Assembly: GCA_017961235.1 (NCBI GenBank)
Contig: JAGCXQ010000029.1
Location: forward strand, 1 to 59,625
From: Clostridiales bacterium
Lineage (GTDB): Bacteria; Bacillota; Clostridia; Saccharofermentanales; Saccharofermentanaceae
Length of the DNA stretch: 59,625 nt
Direction: 5' to 3'
Part shown: piece by piece, positions 1 through 8,531 of the stretch
How the letters are laid out: the number at the start of each line of letters is the position of its first letter
How positions within the stretch are numbered: position 1 is the stretch's first letter
The notes under the pieces: model-generated
What the model was told of the DNA's origin: nothing
What the model saw: the letters and a program-made list of their open reading frames with translations, nothing else
Database searches by the model: none
Position numbers and translations under genes: made by a program

Positions 1-105
1 ACTACCCGCCTCATGAAGGTCAAGGACATGATGATCGAAAAGACCATCCGTGAACGTCAGGCCAGAGACCGGGAACTGGACGCACAGCTCGCCGAAGAAG
101 CTTGA
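1..105 (+). CDS. C-terminal end of an unidentified protein (partial)
   Basis: The reading frame is open from the window edge to a TGA at 103-105 and gives 34 residues ending in QLAEEA. The tail is highly charged (many R, K, E, D) and predicted helical. It is too short to assign to a family. It converges on hydF with only about 12 bases between the two stop codons. The start and the rest of the gene lie outside the window. It could also be a chance open frame, although the tight convergent spacing is typical of real gene ends here. Confidence 0.45.
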   Translation, partial: TTRLMKVKDMMIEKTIRERQARDRELDAQLAEEA

Positions 106-117
106 TTATTCTGGAGA

Positions 118-1326
118 TTATTTCTTTCCCAGAAGAGGTGCGGAAACACGTGGCAGGATCCCCTGCATCTTCGCCATGATCACGCCGTAATTCGTGATCG
201 GTACCCCCGCATTCTGACAGATACGGATGCGGTGCATCATCTCTCTGGGATTCAGCATACACCCGCCGCAGTGAACCACCAGATCAAAGGTCGATAGATC
301 ATCCGGGAACGAATCGCCGGAAGACCACTCGAAGTGGAAGTTTTTACCTGTCGTTTTCTCGATCATCTTCGGAAGTTTCACCGTGCCGATATCGTTGCAC
401 TGGCGGTGATGCGTGCATCCCTCAGAGATAAGGATCTTCGCGCCGTCCTCCAGTTTCTCGAGATAGTTCGCGGACAGTATCGCCTCTCCGAGATCGCCTT
501 TATACCGAGCGAAAAGCATCGAAAAAGACGTCAGCGGGATATCCTCCGGCACCAGTTCATTTACCTCTTTAAACGCCTGACTGTCCGTAACAACAAGGAC
601 AGGTGCTTTTGCCAAAGAGGCAAGGACATCCGGGATCTGCGGAACCTGCGTCACCACGCCGATCGCACCCGTATCCAGAATGTCACGGAGCGTCTGCTGC
701 TGCGGAAGGATCAGACGGCCTTTCGGAGCCGCCTCATCGATCGGGGTAACAAGTACCACGATATCTCCCTCGCTGATCAGATCTGCGATGATCTTTCTTC
801 CGTTATTCGGATCGACCACCAGATGCGCCACCATCTCTTTTAAGTCAGTGATGTTGATCTTATCGGATGCAGACACCCAGATGCTGTCCTGCGGGACTTC
901 CCGTGTCCTTCCCTTCCCGACCCTCTGCTGTACCAGGTCGAGCTTGTTATATACCGTGATATAAGGAAGATTTCTCTCCTCGAACATTTTCTTCAGCATG
1001 CGGTCGCCATCGCTCATACCGAGCGTACCATCGACGACGAGGATCGCGATATCGACCTTAGCCATGACTTCTTTGCACTTCTCGATACGCAGAAGCCCGA
1101 GCTCTCCTTCGTCGTCCATACCGGGAGTATCCACGATCATGACAGGACCCAGAGGAAGAAGCTCCATCGCCTTATACACAGGATCGGTCGTTGTTCCTTT
1201 CACATCGGAAACGATCGCGATCTCCTGATTGGTAAAAGCATTGACTACGCTGGATTTACCGGCATTTCTCATGCCGAAAAAGCCGATATAGATGCGCTCT
1301 CCGCGCGGTGTGGATGACAGTTCCAT
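118..1326 (-). CDS. hydF: [FeFe]-hydrogenase H-cluster maturation GTPase HydF
   Basis: HydF is the scaffold and carrier on which HydE and HydG products assemble the 2Fe subcluster before transfer to apo-hydrogenase in the cytoplasm. The 402-residue length is normal for the family. The N-terminal Era/TrmE-like GTPase domain has a P-loop (GMRNAGKS, residues 18-25), a GTTTDP switch (44-49), DTPG (66-69) and NKLD (127-130). The C-terminal part carries the metal-cluster signature, a CxHH...C stretch followed about 50 residues later by HCGGC. A GGGAG sequence sits about 7 bases before the ATG. HydE, HydG and the hydrogenase are not in the window, so they must be encoded elsewhere. The gene implies H2 metabolism in a strict anaerobe. 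Confidence 0.95.
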   Translation of the reverse strand: MELSSTPRGERIYIGFFGMRNAGKSSVVNAFTNQEIAIVSDVKGTTTDPVYKAMELLPLGPVMIVDTPGMDDEGELGLLRIEKCKEVMAKVDIAILVVDGTLGMSDGDRMLKKMFEERNLPYITVYNKLDLVQQRVGKGRTREVPQDSIWVSASDKINITDLKEMVAHLVVDPNNGRKIIADLISEGDIVVLVTPIDEAAPKGRLILPQQQTLRDILDTGAIGVVTQVPQIPDVLASLAKAPVLVVTDSQAFKEVNELVPEDIPLTSFSMLFARYKGDLGEAILSANYLEKLEDGAKILISEGCTHHRQCNDIGTVKLPKMIEKTTGKNFHFEWSSGDSFPDDLSTFDLVVHCGGCMLNPREMMHRIRICQNAGVPITNYGVIMAKMQGILPRVSAPLLGKK

Positions 1327-1410
1327 GATCTACTCCCCCGCCCTCTATTAGAATTCTTATCCTGTTTTTCATTTTACCATATACCCGTGCTCTGAAAAAT
1401 CGGAAATCAT

Positions 1411-1439
1411 TTGCACTATAGTTGTCCACCTTATATAAT
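1411..1439 (+). promoter_or_regulatory. Sigma-A-type promoter for the CAP lipoprotein
   Basis: TTGCAC (1411-1416), a 17-base spacer and a perfect TATAAT (1434-1439) sit about 40 bases before the ATG at 1481. This is a near-consensus housekeeping promoter and the only obvious one in the hydF/CAP divergent gap. Confidence 0.7.
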
Positions 1440-1480
1440 AAACAGGACACTAACTTCAAAAACACAGGGATGCTGATCAG

Positions 1481-2428
1481 ATGAAAAAACACACAACTTC
1501 AGAGAGAAACACACCTTTAATACTCACCATCGCTTTTGTCGTAATCATTTCCGTTTTTGCCATGTCTTCCTGCGCGAAGCATAAGAGCAAAGAAGAAAGC
1601 GAGCCGACTCTGGCCGACTCTTCTTCCGCTACCGCTGCCACGGATGATAAAGAGACGACTATAACTACTACATCGCTAACCGAAGCAAGCTCCGAAACAT
1701 CCGCTACAGATACAGATACTTCTGATAGCTCGGCAACGGAAGAATTGCCTCCGGAGTCAAATGCCGGATCCAATCTCGGAGACCCGTCCGATTCTACATC
1801 GGTACCTGGTGATGAAACGACACCTCCGTCCGGTGCAACGAAAGCTCCTAATAATCCTACAAAAGCACCGTCCAAGGACCCGACCAAAGCACCGACAAAG
1901 GCTCCTTCCAAAGCTACAGCAACTCCGAAGCCGAAGGCGACCGCAACTCCTGCACCTAAGGAAAACACGCCGACTCCGGTTCCGAAGGAAAATACTCCTA
2001 CACCGACCACGAAGCCAAAGCCGAGCGGAGACGCCTCCAGTTCCGGCGCTGATACTTTACTGAATCTGATAAATGAAGAGCGTGCAAAGGCAGGCGTACC
2101 TGCGCTTACACTCAGCGATTCTATGAATAAAGCAGCACGCATTCGCGCTGGTGAACTCGCACAAAAATACTGTCATTATCGTCCGCCGACGTTCGAAGAG
2201 AAAAAAGAAAATAAAGGAACCAGAGCTCTTCTTGATGTGGGACTTACATATACTGCTGCAGCAGAAAACATCGCGCAGGGCCAAGGCTCTGTTTCTGAAG
2301 TATTTAGTAATTGGTTTGCTTCAGACTCACACAAAAACAATATGCTCAACTCAAAGTATTCCAAAATGGGACTTGGATATATTAAAGCCAACGGAACCAC
2401 ATATTGGTGTCTGCTGCTCATGAACTAA
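1481..2428 (+). CDS. CAP/SCP-domain lipoprotein with Pro/Thr-rich stalk
   Basis: The protein is 315 residues and exported. A lipoprotein signal ends in a lipobox with lipidated Cys31. Next comes a Ser/Thr/Asp-rich stretch, then a low-complexity stalk of TKAP and ENTPTP-type repeats (roughly residues 115-185). The C-terminal domain (about 190-315) starts with LLNLINEERAKAG, the hallmark of bacterial CAP (SCP/PR-1, YkwD-like) domains, and ends YWCLLLMN. CAP proteins in Firmicutes are cell-surface proteins of mostly unknown function. The stalk would hold the domain away from the membrane through the wall. A good promoter lies just upstream. The stop is only a few bases from that of the convergent DUF2130 gene. 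Confidence 0.88.
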   Translation: MKKHTTSERNTPLILTIAFVVIISVFAMSSCAKHKSKEESEPTLADSSSATAATDDKETTITTTSLTEASSETSATDTDTSDSSATEELPPESNAGSNLGDPSDSTSVPGDETTPPSGATKAPNNPTKAPSKDPTKAPTKAPSKATATPKPKATATPAPKENTPTPVPKENTPTPTTKPKPSGDASSSGADTLLNLINEERAKAGVPALTLSDSMNKAARIRAGELAQKYCHYRPPTFEEKKENKGTRALLDVGLTYTAAAENIAQGQGSVSEVFSNWFASDSHKNNMLNSKYSKMGLGYIKANGTTYWCLLLMN

Positions 2429-2431
2429 GGA

Positions 2432-3703
2432 TCAGAGTTCTTTATTCTTACGGACCTCTTCAAACCTGGCCTGCATGGTCGGGTTTCCTTTTGTCAGCTT
2501 TTTCACATCGACTTCCTCGACTTTTCTGTTTGCGATGCGGAGATTGTTATCAGACCCCTGAAGCTCTTTCTTCACCTTCTCGAGATGCTGGATCGTCTTA
2601 TCGATCTCATCGATCGCTTTCTCGAAGTGCGAGTGTGCCAGATTATAGTTTCTTCCGAAGTCATCTTTAAACCTCAGAAGGCTCTCTTCAAAGTTCGAAA
2701 TATCGATATCCTGGTTTCTGACGATCGCCAGTTCCTGCTTGTACTGAAGCGCATTTTTCGCCGCATTTCGAAGCAGTGTGATGATCGGGATGAAGCACTG
2801 CGGACGCACGACATACATCTTGTCATAGCGGTAGGAAACATCGACGATACCGGCGTTATAGAGCTCGCTGTCGCTCTCGAGAAGTGACACGAGGACCGCG
2901 TACTCACAGTTCTTTTCTTTTCTATCCTTATCGAGTTCCTTGAAGAAATCTTCGTTCTTATGCTTCGTCGCGGTCTCGTCCATCTCGTTCTTCATCTCGA
3001 ACATGATGGAGATGATCTCCACGCCACTTTCATCCGTCTCCCGATAGATGTAGTCGCCTTTACTTCCGGTCCTGGCATCGTTGTCTTTCTCGAAATACGC
3101 ATTCTGGAAAGCCGTCGCACGGAGCTGGTTGAACTGGATCTCGCAGTGCTGCTCGAGCGTCTCACCGACCATCTTCGTGGACATTTTCGTCTTCAGATCC
3201 TTATAGTAAGCGATCTGCTCATCCTTCTGGTCGAGCAGAAGTTTTCTCGTATCCTTTTCCTGTACCAGTGCTTTTTCCAGATCGTGCTTCTCATTGGTCA
3301 GTTTCGTCTCGAGGTCCCGTTTCTCATTCGTAAGTTTCGTCTCAAGATCTCTCTTTTCTGTCTCGATCTTATTCACTGCTTCCATCACGGCAATGGTCTT
3401 CTTATCTTCAAAAGAGTTGAGCTCACTCTGAAGTGCAGAGGCCTTCTCTTCTGCTTTTCGGACCTGCGCCTGGAGCTTCTGGATCTCCTTGTCATGCTCT
3501 TCCTGCACACTCAGGCGGATCTTGCTCTCACGTGCTTCGATATCGGCTTCGTGTACCTCACGGAGGTGTTCTTCCATCTCGTTCACACGCGAATTCACCG
3601 TCTTCTCAAATTCTGTATCGCGGATCTGCTGTACGATCGAGTTTACTTCTGTATCATCTACCGAGAAAGTCTTTCCGCAATGCGGGCATCTAAGTTCAGC
3701 CAT
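2432..3703 (-). CDS. DUF2130 coiled-coil protein with N-terminal zinc ribbon
   Basis: The first residues (MAELRCPHCGKTF) form half of a CxxC zinc ribbon. A long Glu/Lys coiled coil follows (about residues 30-180), including direct repeats of the heptad-like unit KRDLETKLTNE. A compact globular DUF2130 domain comes next, containing GSKGDYIY and the SIMFEMKNEMDETATKHKNEDF stretch that is typical of the family. The function is unknown; nuclease-like folds have been suggested for such cores. I place the start at the ATG at 3701-3703, because a GGAGG lies exactly between it and an in-frame ATG 12 bases upstream, so the upstream ATG would destroy its own ribosome site. The result is about 423 residues. 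Confidence 0.85.
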   Translation of the reverse strand: MAELRCPHCGKTFSVDDTEVNSIVQQIRDTEFEKTVNSRVNEMEEHLREVHEADIEARESKIRLSVQEEHDKEIQKLQAQVRKAEEKASALQSELNSFEDKKTIAVMEAVNKIETEKRDLETKLTNEKRDLETKLTNEKHDLEKALVQEKDTRKLLLDQKDEQIAYYKDLKTKMSTKMVGETLEQHCEIQFNQLRATAFQNAYFEKDNDARTGSKGDYIYRETDESGVEIISIMFEMKNEMDETATKHKNEDFFKELDKDRKEKNCEYAVLVSLLESDSELYNAGIVDVSYRYDKMYVVRPQCFIPIITLLRNAAKNALQYKQELAIVRNQDIDISNFEESLLRFKDDFGRNYNLAHSHFEKAIDEIDKTIQHLEKVKKELQGSDNNLRIANRKVEEVDVKKLTKGNPTMQARFEEVRKNKEL

Positions 3704-3849
3704 GGGAACCTCCATCTTCTGTCATATTCGAAGCTTCTTGGATATATGAATTATTATACAACACATCTCCATTGTTAACTGGAGTTTCACTATTGAAACA
3801 ATAAGATGAATGGTGAGTGCTTTTCAATCCGGATAACAGCAGGGTAAAA

Positions 3850-4074
3850 CCGATAGATTAAGAAAAACAGGAATTCTATCGGTATGATCACATCGTTTGG
3901 GACAGATAAGAATAGAACAAAAGCGTATTCTATCGGTATGTCATCTGAAAATAATACCGATAAATCTCCAAAATCAGAAAAAATATGGGACTGACGCAGC
4001 ATCATTGGGCGGATAGAATCTCAGAATCTTGTAATATTATCGGTTTGAATCATATGACAACAACCGATATGATT
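3850..4074. repeat. Cluster of three ATCGGT-core inverted repeats in a gene-free region
   Basis: The 3704-4227 stretch holds no gene I can support. It is AT-rich and contains three successive inverted-repeat units sharing one core. Unit 1 is CCGATAG (3850-3856) with CTATCGG (3876-3882). Unit 2 is TATCGGTAT (3931-3939) with ATACCGATA (3954-3962). Unit 3 is ATCGGTT (4039-4045) with AACCGAT (4062-4068), plus AATCATAT (4048-4055) with ATATGATT (4067-4074). ATTCTATCGGTATG is also a perfect 14-base direct repeat (3873-3886 and 3927-3940). The role is unknown: operator cluster, structured RNA or relic of a repeat element. Confidence 0.6.
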
Positions 4075-4156
4075 GCATAAAAAAGGAAAACTATCTGCAA
4101 ATTCCGGAAATCTATTATTTCTATAGCTGCTATTCTTCTTAATCTCACTAATAGAC

Positions 4157-4185
4157 AAAAGGGGGCTCATTGTTTTGAGCCCCCT
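4157..4185 (-). terminator. Rho-independent terminator after the sigma/serpin operon
   Basis: A perfect 10-base stem, AGGGGGCTCA (4160-4169) with TGAGCCCCCT (4176-4185), has a 6-base loop and is followed on the minus strand by TTTT. It lies about 45 bases past the serpin stop codon. Confidence 0.85.
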
Positions 4186-4227
4186 CACGAATATTGTCCT
4201 TATCATCCGTTGAGAAGAATAGCGATC

Positions 4228-5745
4228 TCATTTACTTGTCGGGTCATTCACCACACCGACGAAAAGCGGTGCGCCTGTATCCGAGAATACCTCGAAGATG
4301 AACGGACGGTCGAATACAAAGGTGTATTTAGCTGACGGAGCGCATTGCTCAACAATCATTGCTACCGTGATCGCGGCACCCTTTACGCCTTCTTCATCGA
4401 TCATGACACGTACGTCCTGTTCCACCTTCTTAACAAAGATCTTATCATCCGGTCCCTGATCCGTGATCGATCCGAAATTACCTCTGTCTTTATCAAAAGC
4501 ATCGTGGACTCCGAGCTTCTGGAGTTCATCGATCATATCGTTTTTATACGATACATCAAACTTCGGAAGTGACAGGTCGACCATTGCCTCCCCAAAAACG
4601 TTTCCATCTGTATAACTGTTATTCAGGAACTCCATAAAGTCCTTATCTTTCAGCAGGTTCTGCGCGGAAGTATCTTTATCCGGGAGGATCAGCCGCATCT
4701 TTCCATTGCCGGTGACCGGAAGTTCGATCGCTGTATAGCCATCACCGGTGTGGCAATCGAATTTTTCATATTCCATATTCATGAAGTCGCATGTGACATC
4801 TCCTGCCGGCGCATGGAACGTCCCGGGCTTTGTCTCATCCTCATGAAATCTCATTCCCCACTTGCCATTGTAGTTGATCGTTGAGGCGACCATCAGAAGC
4901 AGATCCTTATCCATAGGAAGATCATCCACATAGTCGGTAAGAAGTCCGTCTGTCTGGCGGTTGAGCCAGTTTCTGAATTCCTCAATATACTTTTCATCTT
5001 CCGGATCACCGCTGAAAACAGAGGCGAGATATTCCGTCGCGATCCTCTCAACCGTATCGTTCTTATAATCGAACCTGTTATTCATCCAGATGGAATTGGC
5101 GAGCAGACATTTTCCTGCGCCGTCATCCACATAATTTGCCAGAAACAGTGACTTTGAAGTAGCACGGAGAGTCTCAATATCCGGCACACCGAGAAGATCC
5201 AGGATCTCCTGTCTTGTATTGCCGTCAGCAGACTCGGCCACGATACTCATGCAAAGATACAGGCTCAGCGGAGAATATACGAAGTTCTCATCTCCGGCTT
5301 CTTCGGCAAAAGTACTTGTACTCTTCTCCAGGAATTTCTTAAATCCGTCCGCGTATCCTTCCGGCTGGTTTCTGAATGTCTCGCGGGAAGCCCTCCACTT
5401 TTCATATTGTTCGCGATAAGCATCAGGATCATAATCATCACCGCGGAACACGGGGGAAACCGACTCCGGATATTTCGCCATCTCAGGATATACCGCTTCC
5501 GCCTTGACGGCTCTATTTTTCTTTTTATACAGCACTTTCGGAAGAGCGATAGCGACCACAAGGATCACAGCTGCCGCTGCAATACCGATCTCGATCCAGA
5601 ATGCTTTTCTTCCTTTTGTGCTCTTCTTTGCAGATGCTTTCTTCCCATCTGCCGCTTTGGCGGAAAGCTCTGCCTTCGGCATCTCGGGGATCAGTTCTTC
5701 ATCGATCATACCGATCGCATCGAGTAATTTATCTTCGTTTTTCAT
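4228..5745 (-). CDS. Membrane-anchored serpin with anti-sigma-like N-terminus
   Basis: This 505-residue protein has a short cytoplasmic N-terminus (MKNEDKLLDAIGMIDEELI...), one transmembrane helix (about 49-69) and an external serpin domain (about 120-505). Serpin hallmarks are NFVYSPLSLYLCMS, LLANSIW, INYNGKW and the C-terminal FVFDRPFIF. The reactive-centre loop (about 451-473) begins EEGVKGAAIT: Gly at P15 and small residues at P12-P10, as in inhibitory serpins, though P14 is Val rather than Thr. By alignment with antitrypsin numbering the scissile bond falls near Gln467-Cys468. The start overlaps the sigma-factor stop by 4 bases (ATGA). The N-terminal AIGxIDEELI segment resembles the cytoplasmic tail of membrane proteins paired with ECF sigma factors, suggesting it binds the sigma factor. 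That link is inference. Confidence 0.92.
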   Translation of the reverse strand: MKNEDKLLDAIGMIDEELIPEMPKAELSAKAADGKKASAKKSTKGRKAFWIEIGIAAAAVILVVAIALPKVLYKKKNRAVKAEAVYPEMAKYPESVSPVFRGDDYDPDAYREQYEKWRASRETFRNQPEGYADGFKKFLEKSTSTFAEEAGDENFVYSPLSLYLCMSIVAESADGNTRQEILDLLGVPDIETLRATSKSLFLANYVDDGAGKCLLANSIWMNNRFDYKNDTVERIATEYLASVFSGDPEDEKYIEEFRNWLNRQTDGLLTDYVDDLPMDKDLLLMVASTINYNGKWGMRFHEDETKPGTFHAPAGDVTCDFMNMEYEKFDCHTGDGYTAIELPVTGNGKMRLILPDKDTSAQNLLKDKDFMEFLNNSYTDGNVFGEAMVDLSLPKFDVSYKNDMIDELQKLGVHDAFDKDRGNFGSITDQGPDDKIFVKKVEQDVRVMIDEEGVKGAAITVAMIVEQCAPSAKYTFVFDRPFIFEVFSDTGAPLFVGVVNDPTSK

Positions 5746-6293
5746 TTTTCGAAACCTTCTTTCTTCAAGTATTTCTCCAGTTTCTTTCTGGTCCTGCTCA
5801 GAAGCATCTTCACAGCATCAGAAGTCATGCCGCAGTGATCGGCAATATCGGAGACCGGCATCATGTACCAGTACCGGAAAAGAAATATATGCCGGTGCTT
5901 TTCCGGAAGAGAAGAAAGAAAAGAATTAAGGAGATCTTTGAGCACGAGAGTATCCTCGATGGGATCTTCCGCGCCAATGCATTCGCTCAGTTCATCCAGA
6001 CAGATCGAGGTCTGTCCTCCGCCGTGTTTCATGGATCGTTCTTTTCTGTACCGGTCGATCGCCAGATTTCTGGTGATCCGGCCGAAGTAAACAGACAGCC
6101 GCTTGGGCTTTTCCGGCGGGATGCTGTTCCATGAGCGCAGCCACGTGTCATTCACGCACTCTTCCGTATCCTCTTTGCTGTGAAGGATATTATGGGCGAT
6201 CGCCCGACAATAGGAGCCATACTTGTTCTGGCTCTCCGTGATAGCCTTTTCATCACGCTGAAAGAATAATTCGATAATGCTTTTATCTTCCAT
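5742..6293 (-). CDS. ECF-type RNA polymerase sigma factor
   Basis: The protein is 183 residues, typical for an extracytoplasmic-function sigma factor. Region 2 (about 5-90) carries the Firmicutes signature with KYGSYCRAIAHNIL, EDTEECVNDTWLRSWN and ITRNLAIDRYRKE. Region 4 (about 125-180) has SLPEKHRHIFLFRYWYMMPVSDIA followed by a helix-turn-helix, SDAVKMLLSRTRKKL. It overlaps the downstream serpin gene by 4 bases, so the two are translationally coupled. This is the usual arrangement for a sigma factor and the membrane protein that controls it. I found no clear housekeeping promoter upstream, which leaves autoregulation possible. Confidence 0.95.
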   Translation of the reverse strand: MEDKSIIELFFQRDEKAITESQNKYGSYCRAIAHNILHSKEDTEECVNDTWLRSWNSIPPEKPKRLSVYFGRITRNLAIDRYRKERSMKHGGGQTSICLDELSECIGAEDPIEDTLVLKDLLNSFLSSLPEKHRHIFLFRYWYMMPVSDIADHCGMTSDAVKMLLSRTRKKLEKYLKKEGFEK

Positions 6294-6360
6294 GACACAC
6301 TCTCCTGTTCTTCCCTCTCAATTATATAGACGCAAAGAAAGTATGAAAAGTAACACATAG

Positions 6361-6394
6361 AAAAAGGCAACCGTGAAAAAAAAACACGATTGCC
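6361..6394 (-). terminator. Rho-independent terminator with an oligo-A loop
   Basis: GGCAACCGTG (6366-6375) pairs with CACGATTGCC (6385-6394) with one mismatch around a loop of nine A residues. On the minus strand it is followed by TTTTT. It ends the small lipoprotein gene at 6421. Confidence 0.8.
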
Positions 6395-6420
6395 CTTTAA
6401 AAAGCATTAATGAATTAATG

Positions 6421-6891
6421 TCAGCTCGGTGTATAGTTGAACTGATAATCCGCATCTCCTAAGACTTCGCCATCGAGCTTAAATGTCAGCTGATTAAGTT
6501 CGGCATCCCCGGGGACCCGGAAATACAGCGATATTTCTTCTGCTTTATACTTGGTGGCTTTCTCCGGCCAGTATCCGCAGATATTATCCATCTTATCCTC
6601 GCCTCTATACATGCTGCATCCGCCTGCTACCCACACGAACACCTTCTGCTTGAACTCATTTCCCTCGATCTCATCCGTCGGAAACTTCTCCGGAGAATAA
6701 GCATTGATCTTGACCTCAACGATCTTATACCCGTCGTACTTAACCGTAACACCATTGATCTTGACGGTATCTACGAACTGCATGCTGATGACTTCGCACT
6801 CAGCTTTCTTCGGTTTTGATTCACATCCGCACAATCCCATCAGGGACGCTGCCACCAGGATCATTGCAAATACTCTTTTAAATGCTGACAT
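6421..6891 (-). CDS. Small hypothetical lipoprotein
   Basis: The protein is 156 residues with a lipoprotein signal peptide (MSAFKRVFAMILVAASLMGLCGC) and a lipidated Cys at about position 23. The mature part is predicted all-beta, with a VKINGVTVKYDGYKIVEVKI hairpin near its start, and it includes one Cys pair (VAGGCSMY and DNICGYW) that could form a disulfide. I do not recognise the family. It has its own terminator downstream and stands between the sigma factor and rlmD on the same strand. It may be a target of the neighbouring ECF system, but nothing in the sequence shows this. Confidence 0.7.
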   Translation of the reverse strand: MSAFKRVFAMILVAASLMGLCGCESKPKKAECEVISMQFVDTVKINGVTVKYDGYKIVEVKINAYSPEKFPTDEIEGNEFKQKVFVWVAGGCSMYRGEDKMDNICGYWPEKATKYKAEEISLYFRVPGDAELNQLTFKLDGEVLGDADYQFNYTPS

Positions 6892-6939
6892 AGGATCTCC
6901 TCCATGACTTCCTTATTAATCAGTATTATGAGTATTTTA

Positions 6940-8364
6940 TTACATATTCGACTTAGATAAAAGCACTACCGTCTCCACATGCGTCGTTCCCGGGAACATA
7001 TCCACCGGGCAGATCTTCTTGATACCGTACTTCACACCCTTCTCCTGCTGGAGCTGGAAGAAACGCTGAAGATCTCTGGCGAGGGTCGCGGGATTACAGG
7101 AAACATAGACGATCCTTGTCGGTCCGAGTTCCAGAAGTCGCTGGATAAGCTTCTCATCACAGCCTTTTCTCGGCGGATCGATCACGACTGCGTCGGGCAT
7201 CATACCGCCGAAATCATATTCTTCCGCTTTCCCGAAGATGAATTCGGTATCTTCGATAAAGTTGGATCTGGCATTATTCCTGGCATCGATCACAGCGGAT
7301 TCCACGGACTCGATACCGATCAGGTGATGGCATGCATCCGAGCAGTAAATACCGATCGATCCCGTACCGCAATAAAGATCGAGAAGGACTCTTGGCAGGA
7401 AACCGTCATAACGCAGGTATTCCTTGACCTTGTCATACAGGACGACGGCCTGCTTGGAGTTGACCTGGAAGAAGGAATCCGGCGAGATCCGGAACACACG
7501 GTTTGCGAGGAATTCGCGGATCGTGGTCTCGCCCCAGATATTGGTCCATACGCCTTTCGGATTCTTCCACTTGATGCCCTCCGGACGCTCCTCTGTCCAG
7601 ATGCTGATCAGGCGCATGCCGTTCTTCGCTTCTTTCAGCGCGTCATTACAGGTAGCGACAAATGCCTCCGCATCGATCGTGACCTGCTTACTGATCACGA
7701 AGATGACCATCATCTCTTTTGACATCAGGCCGGTGCGCACCACGACCTGGCGCAGTGCTTTTGCCGCTTCAATATTAGCAAAATCCGAGAAGAATAACTG
7801 GGAGACCTTCCGCACGATCTCAGCGGCGGGATCGGCCAGGAAACACTTCTCATGCTCCACGATCTTGTGGCTGGATCTCTCATAAAGGCCGATATTGACA
7901 CATCTCTTCTCGCGGCTGTATTCGACAGGATACTGGATCTGGTTTCTGTAGTAATACTGATCACTCGCAGGGAGGATCCTCTCCATACAGGCGCGGATCT
8001 CCTCTTCCGGGAATCGGCCCATGCGTACCAGGCAGTTTCGGACCATGCTCTCCTTCATCTGGAGCTGACTCTCATATCTTGCATGCAGGAGCTGGCATCC
8101 GCCGCACTTCGGGAACTCCGGACAGACCGGCTTGACACGGCTCTTCGATGGCGCGATCTGTCCCGCCTTCTCTCCATATGTCATGTTATTCTTGCGCTCG
8201 GTGATCCGTACTTTTCCTTTTTCTCCGGGAAGCATGTCCGTGATGAAGATCTTCATGCCGTCTTCCTTGGCACCTTTCTCTTCGATGCGTACTACGCCGG
8301 CACCTTCGTTGGAAATGCCGACGCATCTTCCGTTAAATACTCTGGTATTGTCGAAAATCCCCAT
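6940..8364 (-). CDS. rlmD: 23S rRNA (uracil-5-)-methyltransferase, RlmD/TrmA family
   Basis: The enzyme would transfer a methyl group from SAM to C5 of a uridine in 23S rRNA. The 474-residue protein has an N-terminal TRAM domain (about 1-70) for RNA binding. An iron-sulfur signature CPEFPKCGGC (Cx5CxxC) follows at about 84-93, with a fourth Cys in HEKCF. The C-terminal Rossmann methyltransferase domain has LLDLYCGTGSIG (SAM binding), VVIDPPRKGC and the catalytic Cys in YVSCNPATLARDL. Firmicutes paralogues modify U747 and/or U1939 and the sequence alone does not tell which, so the rlmD symbol follows common annotation practice. A GAGG precedes the ATG. Confidence 0.93.
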   Translation of the reverse strand: MGIFDNTRVFNGRCVGISNEGAGVVRIEEKGAKEDGMKIFITDMLPGEKGKVRITERKNNMTYGEKAGQIAPSKSRVKPVCPEFPKCGGCQLLHARYESQLQMKESMVRNCLVRMGRFPEEEIRACMERILPASDQYYYRNQIQYPVEYSREKRCVNIGLYERSSHKIVEHEKCFLADPAAEIVRKVSQLFFSDFANIEAAKALRQVVVRTGLMSKEMMVIFVISKQVTIDAEAFVATCNDALKEAKNGMRLISIWTEERPEGIKWKNPKGVWTNIWGETTIREFLANRVFRISPDSFFQVNSKQAVVLYDKVKEYLRYDGFLPRVLLDLYCGTGSIGIYCSDACHHLIGIESVESAVIDARNNARSNFIEDTEFIFGKAEEYDFGGMMPDAVVIDPPRKGCDEKLIQRLLELGPTRIVYVSCNPATLARDLQRFFQLQQEKGVKYGIKKICPVDMFPGTTHVETVVLLSKSNM

Positions 8365-8531
8365 CCCTTAAATCCTCTTTACTTTTTCTTTTTTCATTAT
8401 ATCGCACTTGTATTTACTGTCCAATTACATATAGGGAACAGCTCCGTCTCTTTCCAATTACCCCGATTACTGGTATTATTATTGTGGATTTTTATCGATC
8501 CCCTACAAAAGGACCTGTAAGAAGGTACACT

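Noticed and set aside
3790..4206. Two small minus-strand frames (71 and 61 codons) in the repeat-rich gap
   Set aside because: Their sequence is dominated by translation of the ATCGGT repeats, start signals are poor and no domain is visible.
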